From Pedobacter polysacchareus (GTDB lineage: Bacteria > Bacteroidota > Bacteroidia > Sphingobacteriales > Sphingobacteriaceae), in assembly GCF_019802255.1 (NCBI RefSeq), contig NZ_JAHYSS010000001.1:124001-188000 (forward strand): 64,000 nucleotides of DNA. Reading direction: 5' to 3'. Shown piece by piece: positions 26,346 to 35,017 of the stretch. Position numbers and translations under genes: made by a program. The notes beneath the pieces are model-generated. The model was not told the origin of the DNA. It did no database searches and saw only the letters and a program-made list of their open reading frames with translations. Each line of letters starts with the position of its first letter. Within the stretch, counting starts at the first letter, position 1.

Positions 26346-26636
26346 TTAGGCTTCTTCATTAGGCTGAGACTCTTCGGCAATAAGCTGTGCCAGGCTTTTC
26401 TCTTCTATAGGATAATTGGCGAGCTCACCGCGCCCCAATCCAAAGATCCCCTCCAGCATAATTACTGTTGCATAAGGGATATCAGCCTTTCCATTTATAG
26501 GAAGCTTCCTGTAATTGTGAAAGGTATTAAAAGCGATGTTCAAGTATTTAGGAATTAACCTGCTTGCCGCTTTATAACTCTTAAGGTTCAACTTGTTCAT
26601 TTCTTCTTCAATTTTGTACTTCCTTGGTTCTTCCAT
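26346..26636 (-). CDS. Small HTH-like protein A
   Basis: The 96-residue protein is a paralogue of the neighbouring 97-residue protein (about 45% identity by hand over 82 aligned residues; both carry NTFHNYR and DIPY). The IPKYLNIAFNTFHNYR segment reads as a recognition-helix-like part of a small DNA-binding domain. A Glu-rich tail follows. A longer frame to TTG 26663 exists, but the ATG at 26636 matches the paralogue's start. No family name could be assigned. Confidence 0.65.
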   Translation of the reverse strand: MEEPRKYKIEEEMNKLNLKSYKAASRLIPKYLNIAFNTFHNYRKLPINGKADIPYATVIMLEGIFGLGRGELANYPIEEKSLAQLIAEESQPNEEA

Positions 26637-26661
26637 TATTTTTTTTGGTTTTGCGATTAAC

Positions 26662-26708
26662 AATTAGAAATTGATTTCATTGAGATTAAGTACAGTTTAT
26701 TTCTAATT
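26662..26708. promoter_or_regulatory. Perfect 10-bp inverted repeat between the two HTH paralogues
   Basis: AATTAGAAAT (26662-26671) and ATTTCTAATT (26699-26708) are reverse complements 27 nt apart, in the leader of HTH gene A. The left arm sits inside a CAATT-AGA-AATTG palindrome. It is a candidate autoregulatory operator. Confidence 0.4.
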
Positions 26709-26836
26709 AAACAATTATTAGATTGCAATTATATAAATAAGCACCGACTATACATAATTTATTTCTGTTTAGCGTACTTATTATCACCAAAGGAATTTAA
26801 ATTGGAGACTTCACCTGGCAGCTATTTTAAGCAGGG

Positions 26837-27130
26837 TCATTGCAAACGCGCTTTATTTAAAGTTGGCTGCATTAAATCCTTCAGGTTACTGATCTCAATT
26901 GGATCTGTTCTTAAAGTGCCTGGCGCCATACCAAAAAGCTGCTCCATCATTACAACTTTTTCATAGGGAATATCCTGAGTTTCGGTTCCTAAAATATTCC
27001 GATAATTATGGAAAGTATTTAGAGAAATGCCCAAAATTTTAGGGAGGCTCTGTATGGCCATTCTATACTCTTTTACATTGAGCTGGTGGAGGTAATCATT
27101 GATTTTATACTTTCTAGAGGCTTCCATCAT
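26837..27130 (-). CDS. Small HTH-like protein B
   Basis: The 97-residue protein is the paralogue of protein A, sharing RKYKI, LN.K.Y, P.ILGISLNTFHNYR, DIPY and PIE. ILGISLNTFHNYR resembles the turn plus recognition helix of Cro/MerR-type domains. ATGs at 27130 and 27127 are both possible. It is divergent from gene C with a 124-nt AT-rich gap containing TAATTTTG (27177-27170) as a possible -7 box. Function is unknown; regulation of DNA is an inference. Confidence 0.65.
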   Translation of the reverse strand: MMEASRKYKINDYLHQLNVKEYRMAIQSLPKILGISLNTFHNYRNILGTETQDIPYEKVVMMEQLFGMAPGTLRTDPIEISNLKDLMQPTLNKARLQ

Positions 27131-27254
27131 ATCTTTTTAAAAAAAATAATATTTAAAGTGTATTTTTATCAAAATTATGAGCCTAAACACATAATTTACT
27201 AGAACTAAAATACTTATTATTTTTAGCAAAATCACCAAATATTCCTATTTTTTT

Positions 27255-27611
27255 ATGAATCTAAAAAGTACAGTGGACGGGATCTTAAAGAAAAACAATC
27301 GAAGATTCGTTTGGTTGGCTGATAAAATGGATCGGACATTTGATGGATTAAAGCTGAGTCTCACCACTGGCTCCATCAAGTATAGGGATATAGAAAAGAT
27401 GGCAGAAATACTGGAAGTTCCTCCCCAGACGTTTTTTAGCCACTTGACAACCCCTCTCTCAGATCCGGCAGGAAAAGGGATTCGCAGCAATATTACACCT
27501 GAATACGGTGAATTAAAACAAGCTTTAAAGAGCTGCAAAGAATTAAATGCAGCTTTAAGGGACCAGATCAAAGATAAAGACCAGATTATCGCATTGCTCA
27601 GTAAGAATTAG
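27255..27611 (+). CDS. Small HTH protein with C-terminal coiled coil (protein C)
   Basis: The 118-residue protein has an N-terminal HTH-like region (about 1-60: VDGILKKNNRRFVWLADKM, then SLTTGSIKYRDIEKMAEILE) resembling XRE-type DNA-binding domains. A charged C-terminal helix (about 85-118) is probably a dimerising coiled coil. It is transcribed away from protein B and converges on trmD with a 20-nt gap. It is not a close paralogue of A and B. Confidence 0.65.
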   Translation: MNLKSTVDGILKKNNRRFVWLADKMDRTFDGLKLSLTTGSIKYRDIEKMAEILEVPPQTFFSHLTTPLSDPAGKGIRSNITPEYGELKQALKSCKELNAALRDQIKDKDQIIALLSKN

Positions 27612-27631
27612 CCGGTAATTTGGATCCAGAG

Positions 27632-28309
27632 TTAGTCGGTCAATAAATCTGGCCTCCGCTGCTGAGTACGCAGCAAGGCCTGCTCATGACGCCAGTCGTT
27701 GATTTTTTGCTCATGACCACTCAACAAGATCTCCGGCACTTTATGTCCGTTAAAATCGGCTGGACGTGTATATACTGGCGCATCTAGTAATTCTCCCTGA
27801 AAACTATCTGATAAAGCTGAGGTTTCGTCATTTAACACCCCTGGGATCAACCGGACAATAGCATCCACCAGGACGGCTGCAGGCAGCTCTCCTCCGGACA
27901 ATACATAATCGCCGATGGAAATCTCTCTGGTTACATATAAATCTCTTATACGCTGGTCTATGCCCTTATAATGGCCGCACAAGATCATGATGTTTTCCTT
28001 GCCCGACAACTCATTCGCGATAGTCTGGTTAAAAGTAACACCATCCGGGCTCATAAAAATAACCTCATCATAGGTTCTTTCCGCTTTCAGGGCTTCAATA
28101 CAGCGCGCAAAAGGCGGAATAGACATCACCATTCCACTTCCGCCGCCATAAGGATAATCGTCCACGCTTTTTTGCTTATTCGTGGAATAATCCCTTAGGT
28201 TATGGACTACTATTTCGGCAATCCCCTTAGTCTGCGCACGTTGTAAAATAGAGTGTGCAAAAGGGCTGTCCAATAAAGCAGGTAATACAGATATGATGTC
28301 AAAACGCAT
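27632..28309 (-). CDS. trmD: tRNA (guanine37-N1)-methyltransferase
   Basis: The 225-residue protein methylates G37 of tRNAs with G36 using SAM. The SPOUT-knot motifs are present: [23 protein letters not shown] and [14 protein letters not shown]. The C-terminal part is present. A TACCTTTG box lies 4 nt before the ATG even though rimM ends only 15 nt upstream, so it may have its own start as well as read-through. Confidence 0.97.
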   Translation of the reverse strand: MRFDIISVLPALLDSPFAHSILQRAQTKGIAEIVVHNLRDYSTNKQKSVDDYPYGGGSGMVMSIPPFARCIEALKAERTYDEVIFMSPDGVTFNQTIANELSGKENIMILCGHYKGIDQRIRDLYVTREISIGDYVLSGGELPAAVLVDAIVRLIPGVLNDETSALSDSFQGELLDAPVYTRPADFNGHKVPEILLSGHEQKINDWRHEQALLRTQQRRPDLLTD

Positions 28310-28313
28310 AGGG

Positions 28314-28321
28314 CAAAGGTA
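28314..28321 (-). promoter_or_regulatory. -7 box TACCTTTG 4 nt before the trmD start
   Basis: On the minus strand TACCTTTG is followed by CCCT and ATG. It sits in the 14-nt gap after rimM and would make a leaderless trmD message. Confidence 0.4.
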
Positions 28322-28323
28322 AT

Positions 28324-28851
28324 TTAATTTTCCAGGTAAATGTCTAATAAACCATCAGGAAGGTGTACACGGAGGGTACTTTCTTCTTCATCAATCTCCA
28401 CGATCAGGTCGTCATTGAGTGGAAACATAATTTCTTTTTCCTGATAAATCACTGTAGCCACAAATTGCTGAGGGTATTCATTTACTTCAGTAATTTCGCC
28501 TAATTCCCCATGATTTTCATCAAAAACCAGGTATCCTTCCAGGTCGTTGTAATGAAATTCATCATTAGAACGGTCTGGCATTTTTGTGAGCGGCAAATAG
28601 ATTTTTTTCTTCAATAAAGGCTGAGCTTTATCGATATGGTCTACATCATCGAAATAGATGTTGGCAGTATTATTAACTTGTAATTTATAAGTAGAGACAA
28701 AATAAGGGACTAATTTCCCATTAAAATCAGCAAAAACGACATCCAGTTCCAACAAATCAGGCTCATCATATTCAAAAAATAGCTGTACCTCTCCTTTTAA
28801 TCCTTTAGTCTTGGTGATGTAACCAACGTAAAATGCTTCTTCAATCTTCAT
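28324..28851 (-). CDS. rimM: Ribosome maturation factor RimM
   Basis: The 175-residue protein helps 30S subunit assembly by binding S19. The N-terminal beta-barrel ([18 protein letters not shown]) and the C-terminal PRC-barrel ([19 protein letters not shown]) are both visible. It lies between rpsP and trmD on the same strand, the classical order. A strong hairpin separates it from rpsP. Confidence 0.95.
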   Translation of the reverse strand: MKIEEAFYVGYITKTKGLKGEVQLFFEYDEPDLLELDVVFADFNGKLVPYFVSTYKLQVNNTANIYFDDVDHIDKAQPLLKKKIYLPLTKMPDRSNDEFHYNDLEGYLVFDENHGELGEITEVNEYPQQFVATVIYQEKEIMFPLNDDLIVEIDEEESTLRVHLPDGLLDIYLEN

Positions 28852-28929
28852 AATCGTATCCTTAATGTTTCCAGGCTTTCCTGAAATTGCCTCTTAAAAT
28901 GCCTAGCCAAAAAATCTGGCTTAAATGAA

Positions 28930-28970
28930 AATAGCGAAGAATACATTCCAATGGAAGATTCTTCGCTATT
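28930..28970 (-). terminator. Hairpin (terminator or attenuator) between rpsP and rimM
   Basis: A perfect 13-bp stem (28930-28942 with 28958-28970) contains an inner TTCCA-A-TGGAA stem, giving one long hairpin. The minus-strand tail is TTTTCATTT. It would reduce read-through from rpsP into rimM and trmD. Confidence 0.6.
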
Positions 28971-28989
28971 GTTCAGAATAACAAAAATA

Positions 28990-29559
28990 TTATGCTTGTT
29001 CTTCTTTGTTTTCTTCTGTTGCAGGAGCTTCTTCAGTTGCAGGAGTTTCCTCAGCTGCTTCTTCAGTTGCCACTTCTTCTTCAACAACTTCTTCTGCTAC
29101 TGGAGCATTTTTGATTGCTAAAGCAGCTGCGCGATCTGCATTTTTCTTAGCTTCAGCAGCTAAAGCAGCTTTCTTAACTTCATCTTTAGATTTAGTCAAG
29201 TTGTCTTTTTTACCTTCGATTTGACCGTCTTTACCCACTAACCAAGCAGCAAATTTAGCTTCTGCCTGCTCTTCAGTTAAAGCGCCTTTTTTAACACCAC
29301 CTTGTAAATGTTTTTTATATAAAACACCTTTGTATGAAAGGATAGCACGACAAGTATCCGTAGGCTCAGCACCTTTGTTAACCCAGTCTAAAGTTTTATC
29401 GAAGTTGATTTCGATGGTTGCAGGATTGGTGTTTGGGTTGTATGAACCTAAACGCTCAATGAATTTACCATCTCTTGGTGAACGAGAATCCGCTACCACT
29501 ACGTGGAAAAAAGGCTTACCTTTTTTACCGAATCTTTGCAATCTGATTTTAGTTGCCAT
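28990..29559 (-). CDS. rpsP: 30S ribosomal protein S16 with long C-terminal extension
   Basis: The core (about 1-90) has [20 protein letters not shown] and [10 protein letters not shown] typical of S16. It is followed by a ~95-residue Lys- then Ala/Glu-rich extension ([14 protein letters not shown]...), as is common in Bacteroidota. S16 is needed for 30S assembly. The promoter lies at 29617-29647, about 60 nt upstream. The ATG at 29559 gives the family start. Confidence 0.97.
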   Translation of the reverse strand: MATKIRLQRFGKKGKPFFHVVVADSRSPRDGKFIERLGSYNPNTNPATIEINFDKTLDWVNKGAEPTDTCRAILSYKGVLYKKHLQGGVKKGALTEEQAEAKFAAWLVGKDGQIEGKKDNLTKSKDEVKKAALAAEAKKNADRAAALAIKNAPVAEEVVEEEVATEEAAEETPATEEAPATEENKEEQA

Positions 29560-29616
29560 TTGTTATATAGTTTATGTATTCAACATAGTTCCCGGAGCAA
29601 CGCGCTTGCGGGAGTG

Positions 29617-29647
29617 CAAAAGTAAGTAAAATCCTATTGATTAGCAA
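29617..29647 (-). promoter_or_regulatory. Promoter of the rpsP operon
   Basis: TACTTTTG (minus strand, 29624-29617) is a perfect -7 box with TTG (29647-29645) 20 nt upstream. Initiation is expected near 29611, giving a leader of about 50 nt before the rpsP ATG. Confidence 0.5.
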
Positions 29648-30011
29648 GATGCATTATTTTTTTATTATTTGAACCCCACTGTACTGATTTGAAGCACAGG
29701 AGAATTGAAGGGAAGAAAAAAAAACAGAATGAAATGATTATTCAAGGAAAGGACAAGTGTGGTACAGATTTGCACTGAAGGAGCTGTGGCAGGGGTCTAA
29801 CAGGGCTTTGGTAGGGCCTTGATATAGTCTATACCCTCTTTACACACCTAATAGCCCTCTTTCGTTGCTGATGCAGCCCACAGCACTTCCCCATTAATCT
29901 CTGTTTGTTACATTTCCATTCTTATATTCCAGGAATTGGGATCTTTCCAATTTTAGGCGCAAAATTTGTAACATCGGATTCAGATCCACATCAAATCTAA
30001 AAAAACAAATT
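29648..30011. other. Intergenic stretch before ybjQ without a gene
   Basis: No frame above about 60 codons is plausible here. A small inverted repeat AATTGG...CCAATT (29934-29952) lies 60 nt before the ybjQ ATG. No TAnnTTTG box for ybjQ was found. Confidence 0.5.
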
Positions 30012-30332
30012 ATGTTAGTCACGACAACAAATTCGATAGAAGGCAGAAAAGTAGTGAAATACATTGGCCTGGTGAGCGGCGAAACGATTATCGGCGCAAA
30101 CATTTTCAAAGATTTATTCGCCAGTATCCGTGATGTGGTGGGTGGAAGATCAGGTTCGTATGAGCAGGTATTGAGGGAGGCGAAAGACACAGCCATAAAC
30201 GAAATGCAGCAATACGCGTCAGCATTAGGTGCCAATGCGATTATTGGCGTCGATCTGGACTATGAAACAGTAGGTAGCGGAGGCAGCATGTTATTGGTTG
30301 CAGCTACAGGAACAGCAGTTATTATTGAGTAA
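30012..30332 (+). CDS. YbjQ family heavy-metal-binding-like protein
   Basis: The 106-residue protein matches the YbjQ/UPF0145 family: [44 protein letters not shown] and [15 protein letters not shown]. These form a small oligomeric beta-alpha fold; the family's function is not established. It stands alone and converges on pfkA. Confidence 0.9.
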   Translation: MLVTTTNSIEGRKVVKYIGLVSGETIIGANIFKDLFASIRDVVGGRSGSYEQVLREAKDTAINEMQQYASALGANAIIGVDLDYETVGSGGSMLLVAATGTAVIIE

Positions 30333-30338
30333 GGATTA

Positions 30339-30377
30339 AAAAAAATTCCCCACAAAGTTTTGAACTTTATGGGGAAT
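30339..30377 (-). terminator. Terminator of pfkA (also usable after ybjQ)
   Basis: AATTCCCC and ACAAAGTT arms (30344-30359) pair with 30363-30377 around a short loop. The minus strand continues into a long T-run, typical of an intrinsic terminator for pfkA; on the plus strand the tail is weak. Confidence 0.85.
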
Positions 30378-30406
30378 TATCACCGCCTTATCAGGGCAAT
30401 ATATTT

Positions 30407-31390
30407 TTATAAAGAAAGGATCTCTACCAGTTTTAACCAGGCTGGAGTGATTTCTTTAGCATCAATATGTTTGATGGCATGGTCAAAAGGCGTAAAGATG
30501 ATTTCTCTGTTCATCTGTCCAACCATCGCACCTGATTGCCCTGCAAGCAATCCTTCTACGGCAGCAACGCCAAGCGTACTGGCCAATACACGGTCCATAC
30601 AGCTCGGTTTACCCCCACGCTGAATGTGTCCAAGCACAGAAACTCTGATGTCATATTGAGGGAATTTCTCTCTTAAAACTTCACCCACATTAAACGCACC
30701 ACCTACCTCATCGCCTTCGGCTACAATGATAATTTTTGAAGATTTGTCTTTTCTTCCGGAGGCCAGTCTCGTCACCAAACCTTCTACGCCCATATTGGCT
30801 TCAGGAATCATAATCGCTTCTGCCCCTACACCGATTCCGCTTCTTAAGGCAATCAGTCCGGAGTCACGGCCCATTACTTCTACGATAAACAGGCGGTCAT
30901 GAGACTCTGCGGTATCGCGAATTTTATCTACTGCATTGATCACCGTATTGATGGCCGTATCGTATCCGATGGTGAAATCCGTTCCTTCCAGGTCATTATC
31001 AATTGTACCTGGTAAGCCCACTACAGGGAAATCAAATTCTGTTGTCAGTAAATGTGCACCAGTAAATGTACCATCACCACCGATGACAATCAGTGCATCA
31101 ATATCATTTGCCTTTAATTGTCTGTAAGCTTCATCTCTACCTTCTTTAGTACGGAAGGCATCGCTTCTGGCTGTTTTCAAGATCGTGCCGCCGCGTTGAA
31201 TAATATTGGCTACAGATTTACGGTCCATATCGAAGAAATCGCCATGAATCAGACCTTCGTAGCCCCTTAATATACCGGTAACTTTCAAATCATAATAGAT
31301 TGCCGCTCTTACCACTGCCCTAATGGCAGCATTCATTCCCGGGGCATCACCACCGGAAGTTAATACTCCTATATTTTTAATTTTATTCAT
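30407..31390 (-). CDS. pfkA: ATP-dependent 6-phosphofructokinase
   Basis: The 327-residue enzyme phosphorylates fructose 6-phosphate in glycolysis. Motifs are GVLTSGGDAPGMNAA, IVIGGDGTFTGA, GLPGTIDNDLEGTD (catalytic Asp), then VEVMGRDSG and LGHIQRGGKPSCMDR for substrate binding. Its start overlaps the dsbD stop by 8 nt, so it is probably translationally coupled to dsbD, an unusual pairing. A terminator follows. Confidence 0.97.
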   Translation of the reverse strand: MNKIKNIGVLTSGGDAPGMNAAIRAVVRAAIYYDLKVTGILRGYEGLIHGDFFDMDRKSVANIIQRGGTILKTARSDAFRTKEGRDEAYRQLKANDIDALIVIGGDGTFTGAHLLTTEFDFPVVGLPGTIDNDLEGTDFTIGYDTAINTVINAVDKIRDTAESHDRLFIVEVMGRDSGLIALRSGIGVGAEAIMIPEANMGVEGLVTRLASGRKDKSSKIIIVAEGDEVGGAFNVGEVLREKFPQYDIRVSVLGHIQRGGKPSCMDRVLASTLGVAAVEGLLAGQSGAMVGQMNREIIFTPFDHAIKHIDAKEITPAWLKLVEILSL

Positions 31391-33116
31391 TTGGTTTTTC
31401 AGCGTTTTTAAATTTATCTAAACCACTTTGTAAATATGCAGCGTACTCCTTTGCGTCGAAAATTGCGCCCTGAGGTTTTACCAGAGGATTCAGGTCATGG
31501 CCTGCAAGTACGTAGTAAGGTTGTGAATTCGAGCCATATTTTGTGGCTTGAAAATCTCCGTTCCACCTACCCAGGTCGTCAGTTGTAGTCCTTAAGATTT
31601 CCGAATAGTGGATTTTATCTTTCGGCATTTTGATGTTCCGCTCATCCACATAAAGCTGGATCAGGACATATTCATCTTTGATGATTCTTCCTACTTCCTT
31701 GTCGATCCAAACTTTATCTTCCATCTTACGGCAGTTCACGCAGGCATGTCCTGTAAAGTCAATAAGAACTGGTTTATTCACGCTTTTCGCGTAGGCTAAA
31801 CCTTCATCCAGGTCAAAGAAAGCATTGAATCCTACTGGTGGCTTCAGTGTTTCATTATATTTTACGCTGGCAGGGAAGCTATTGGAAGCAGCAGATGCTG
31901 ATCCTCCTCCATTGCCATTCAGGATAAAATCTTGTGTATTCATTGGCGGTGCAATGCCACTCAAAACATTTACTGGTGCACCCCATAGTCCAGGAACCAG
32001 GTATACTGCAAATGATAAAGAAATGATGGCAAAGAATAACCTTGGAACAGAAACATAAGGTACATCGCTATCGTGGGAGAACTTGAGCTTTCCTAGCAGG
32101 TAAATACCCATCAGGATAAAGATCACGATCCATAGGGCCAAGAACAACTCACGGTCGAACCATTCCCAATGCCAAACCAGGTCGGCAGCAGAAAGGAATT
32201 TCAAGGCTAATGCCAGCTCCAGGAAGCCTAAACATACTTTTACACTGTTCAACCAACCACCAGATTTAGGCATTGCGCTTAAGAATCCAGGGAAGATTGC
32301 AGATAAGGTGAAGGGTAATGCCAATGCCAATGCGAAACCAAACATTCCGATTGCAGGGGCAAGAATGTCTCCTTTAGAGCTCGCCTGTACTAAAATAGTT
32401 CCGATAATTGGTCCGGTACAAGAGAAGGAAACCAGCGCCAGAGAGGCCGCCATAAAGAATATTCCTCCTAAACCTTTACTATTATCTGCTTTCTGATCAA
32501 TTTTATTGACCAAAGAGCTAGGGAGTGTAATCTCGAAAGCCCCAAAGAAAGAGATGGCGAAGACGACTAATAAGATAAAGAAGAAAAAGTTAAAGTAGCC
32601 ACTAGAGCTGAGTTCATTAAGTTTTGCCGAACCAAAAAGTACGGTAATCAATAGACCTAGTGCCACATAAATGACAATAATTGAAATTCCATAGATCAAT
32701 GCCTGTCCGATTCCACCCTGTTTACTTCCAGCTCTTTTGATAAAATAGCTGACCGTAAGAGGCACCATTGGGAAGATACAAGGCATTAAAAAGGCGATAA
32801 ACCCGCCCAGTAAACCTGCAATAAACGTTTCCCAAAGGGTTCTGTCTGCTTCTGCAGGAATGGTGGTTTCGGTAGTTGCAGCTGTTGCTTTGGCTGCTGT
32901 ATCTGTTGCTGTAGTCATTTTGACTGCAGTATCTTTCTTTACCGTGTCTTTAACGATGTTATTTGCGATGCTATCTTGCGAGGAACCTACTTCGGTAAAA
33001 ACAAGTTCTTCTTCGGTAGCGGCAGTATCTGGTTTTTGTATAGCGGCAAAACCAGTTGAGGTTAGGGCTGCGGTAAACAGCAGCATTAGGCTCAGCATTA
33101 AAAATAATCTCTTCAT
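31383..33116 (-). CDS. dsbD: DsbD-type thiol:disulfide interchange protein (membrane and C-terminal thioredoxin domains)
   Basis: The 577-residue protein has a signal peptide, a Thr/Ala-rich segment of about 60 residues, then eight or so membrane helices. The transmembrane DsbD motif GGFIAFLMPCIFPMVPLTVS and a later SCTGPI hold the redox cysteines. A C-terminal thioredoxin-like domain has CVNC. It moves electrons from the cytoplasm to the periplasm for disulfide reduction. The N-terminal DsbD-alpha domain is missing here but encoded by the gene upstream, so the protein is split over two genes. Confidence 0.9.
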   Translation of the reverse strand: MKRLFLMLSLMLLFTAALTSTGFAAIQKPDTAATEEELVFTEVGSSQDSIANNIVKDTVKKDTAVKMTTATDTAAKATAATTETTIPAEADRTLWETFIAGLLGGFIAFLMPCIFPMVPLTVSYFIKRAGSKQGGIGQALIYGISIIVIYVALGLLITVLFGSAKLNELSSSGYFNFFFFILLVVFAISFFGAFEITLPSSLVNKIDQKADNSKGLGGIFFMAASLALVSFSCTGPIIGTILVQASSKGDILAPAIGMFGFALALALPFTLSAIFPGFLSAMPKSGGWLNSVKVCLGFLELALALKFLSAADLVWHWEWFDRELFLALWIVIFILMGIYLLGKLKFSHDSDVPYVSVPRLFFAIISLSFAVYLVPGLWGAPVNVLSGIAPPMNTQDFILNGNGGGSASAASNSFPASVKYNETLKPPVGFNAFFDLDEGLAYAKSVNKPVLIDFTGHACVNCRKMEDKVWIDKEVGRIIKDEYVLIQLYVDERNIKMPKDKIHYSEILRTTTDDLGRWNGDFQATKYGSNSQPYYVLAGHDLNPLVKPQGAIFDAKEYAAYLQSGLDKFKNAEKPNE

Positions 33117-33290
33117 TCTTGTGTGTGTTTTACTTAAAGGCTCACCATAAATGGGGAAAAATCATTTAAACGGCAATTCTCTTTATGATAAGGGCGTGAA
33201 ATTAGTTATTATTTTTTATTTAAGGCTTTCAATATGGGCGGATGGGCTATAATTTTACGTTGGACGGATAACTCTCTGAATGAATGGGCA

Positions 33291-33321
33291 TAAAAAAAGC
33301 GATGAGAGAAATCCCATCGCT
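33291..33321 (-). terminator. Terminator after the nDsbD-like gene
   Basis: AGCGATG pairs with CATCGCT around an AT-rich loop, followed on the minus strand by T7. It separates the birA/nDsbD unit from dsbD. Confidence 0.85.
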
Positions 33322-33345
33322 AATCCTGTGGTGCTTTTATTCCGT

Positions 33346-33795
33346 TTATTTCACTGGAATACTGAAACTCACCTCTTCTGGAGGCAAACATTGTTTATCG
33401 TTACACACCATAAATTCAACTTTTCCTTTCACGGTTGCAGTTGCTTTATTTAGTTTCACCTTTTGCTGAAAAATCACTTGTTTACCAAAATAACTTACGT
33501 TCATTTTGAAATTCTCATCAAAGTAAGTCGTTGCTTTTGGCTCTGTCGTTTTCCCTACCAGGGTATAGTCTTTTGAAGCTGGGAAACTGAAAATGGTTGG
33601 ACTCGGTCCGCCTGGTTTCAGGGTTTGCGAGTAAATATGCCATCCTTCGTCCATCGTAGCTTTCATATACACAACGGCTTCTGTTTTACTTATTTTTTTT
33701 GCGGCATAGGACCAGGTTACCGGTTTCTCTATTTGAGCAGAGGCACCGATCACCGTGAATAATACGAATGACAGGATCAAACTGATTTTTTTCAT
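33346..33795 (-). CDS. Exported DsbD N-terminal domain protein (nDsbD/DsbC-like)
   Basis: The 149-residue protein has a signal peptide ending ...GASAQ. The mature part is the DsbD-alpha-type Ig-like domain: EGWHIYSQT, the cap-loop region and C-N-D-K-Q-C-L-P-P, whose two cysteines are the redox pair. It probably receives electrons from the membrane DsbD encoded downstream. It overlaps birA by 4 nt (ATGA). Confidence 0.85.
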   Translation of the reverse strand: MKKISLILSFVLFTVIGASAQIEKPVTWSYAAKKISKTEAVVYMKATMDEGWHIYSQTLKPGGPSPTIFSFPASKDYTLVGKTTEPKATTYFDENFKMNVSYFGKQVIFQQKVKLNKATATVKGKVEFMVCNDKQCLPPEEVSFSIPVK

Positions 33796-34571
33796 GTTGT
33801 GTGATTTAAAAACTCTATTTCTTTAAAATTGTACTCTTTTTTCTCTCCGTCGACCAGGACAACGAGCATCCCGGCTTCGGTCACTTCAATGATCTTTCCT
33901 TCAATTATCTCGCCATTTTGGCGGTAGCTTGAAAGTGTATCAAATTTATACAGTCCACTGACATAATCAGTGATCAGGTCTTTGTAATTTCCTGACTTTA
34001 AACGGAGGTACTGCTTTTCAATATTGCTGCAAATTTCTGCTAATACCTGAAATAAATTAACATCCGCTTGTAAAATTCCCTTCATAGAAGTAGCGCGGTT
34101 TTCGAGCTCCGGGGCGAAAACCGACTGGTTTACATTGAGGCCAATCCCGATAATACTGGCTTTATAAGTGCTTCCAGCAAGGATATTTTCGATGAGTACA
34201 CCACCCAATTTACGGTCGTTATGGTAGATATCATTGGGCCATTTGATTTTGATTCCTTCTTGAATAAAAACCTGCAGTGCATTCCTAATACCGATGCTTA
34301 CGGCCATATTGAGCAGGAATTGCTTCGTTATTGGCAAGAAAGAAGGCTTGAGGTAAATGCTAAAAGTCAGGTTTAATCCCCGTTCGGTATGCCATACATT
34401 ACTTTGCTGTCCTCTTCCGGCGAATTGGTGATCTGCCATAATAACAGTTCCTTCCGTTAATGGCTCGGATTTTGACACCAAGAGTTTTATAAAGTTATTG
34501 GTAGAATCAACCTCTAATAATTTGATAAGATTTTGACCAACAAATAATGTTGAAAAAGTGTTATTTTGCAA
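33792..34571 (-). CDS. birA: Biotin-[acetyl-CoA-carboxylase] ligase
   Basis: The 259-residue protein attaches biotin to carrier proteins. The catalytic GRGQQSNVWHTERGLNLTFS and KWPNDIYHNDRKLGGVL segments are present, with a C-terminal beta-barrel. There is no N-terminal HTH, so it is a ligase rather than a repressor. No ATG fits; the start is TTG at 34571, and no in-frame ATG lies just upstream. It is divergent from rsfS. Confidence 0.93.
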   Translation of the reverse strand: MQNNTFSTLFVGQNLIKLLEVDSTNNFIKLLVSKSEPLTEGTVIMADHQFAGRGQQSNVWHTERGLNLTFSIYLKPSFLPITKQFLLNMAVSIGIRNALQVFIQEGIKIKWPNDIYHNDRKLGGVLIENILAGSTYKASIIGIGLNVNQSVFAPELENRATSMKGILQADVNLFQVLAEICSNIEKQYLRLKSGNYKDLITDYVSGLYKFDTLSSYRQNGEIIEGKIIEVTEAGMLVVLVDGEKKEYNFKEIEFLNHTT

Positions 34572-34581
34572 GTGTTGATTG

Positions 34582-34602
34582 TATATTTGTTTATCAAAAC
34601 TA
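34582..34602. promoter_or_regulatory. Back-to-back -7 boxes of the birA and rsfS promoters
   Basis: TATATTTG (plus, 34582-34589) serves rsfS, and TAGTTTTG (minus, 34602-34595) serves birA. Both are perfect TAnnTTTG matches and only 5 nt apart, so polymerases on the two would compete. No clear -33 TTG was found for either. Confidence 0.5.
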
Positions 34603-34612
34603 AAAAATTTTA

Positions 34613-34987
34613 ATGGTAAAAAAGAAAAATGTAATCCTTTCTACATACCTCTCAGAGATAGCCGTAAACGGCATGCAGGAAAAAAAAGGGAAAGATATTG
34701 TGCGTTTAGACCTACGTGAACTGAACAGTTCTGTTTCTGACTATTTCATCATCTGCCATGCAGATTCAGCTACCCATGTGAAGGCAATTGCGGATAGCGT
34801 AGAAGAAGAAATCTATAAAAAAACACAAACCGATCCCTGGAGAAAAGAAGGACAAGCAGGTGCAGATTGGATCATATTAGATTATTTTGATGTAGTAATT
34901 CACATCTTTAAGACTGACAAGCGCGAATTTTACGGTATAGAAGATTTATGGGGTGATGCCCAATCTACTAGCTATCAAAGCGCTTAA
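34613..34987 (+). CDS. rsfS: Ribosome silencing factor RsfS
   Basis: The 124-residue protein blocks 50S/30S joining in starvation by binding L14. The family core KGKDIVRLDLRELNSSVSDYF, DWIILDYFDVVIHIF and REFYGIEDLWGDA is visible. It starts 23 nt after its promoter box and is followed by ftsH 30 nt downstream, probably in one operon. Confidence 0.95.
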   Translation: MVKKKNVILSTYLSEIAVNGMQEKKGKDIVRLDLRELNSSVSDYFIICHADSATHVKAIADSVEEEIYKKTQTDPWRKEGQAGADWIILDYFDVVIHIFKTDKREFYGIEDLWGDAQSTSYQSA

Positions 34988-35017
34988 TCATTTACACAAA
35001 AACATTTTTGACTCAAG

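Noticed and set aside
28848..29087. A 79-codon minus-strand frame across the rpsP end
   Set aside because: It is a shadow of the Lys/Glu-rich S16 tail in another frame.
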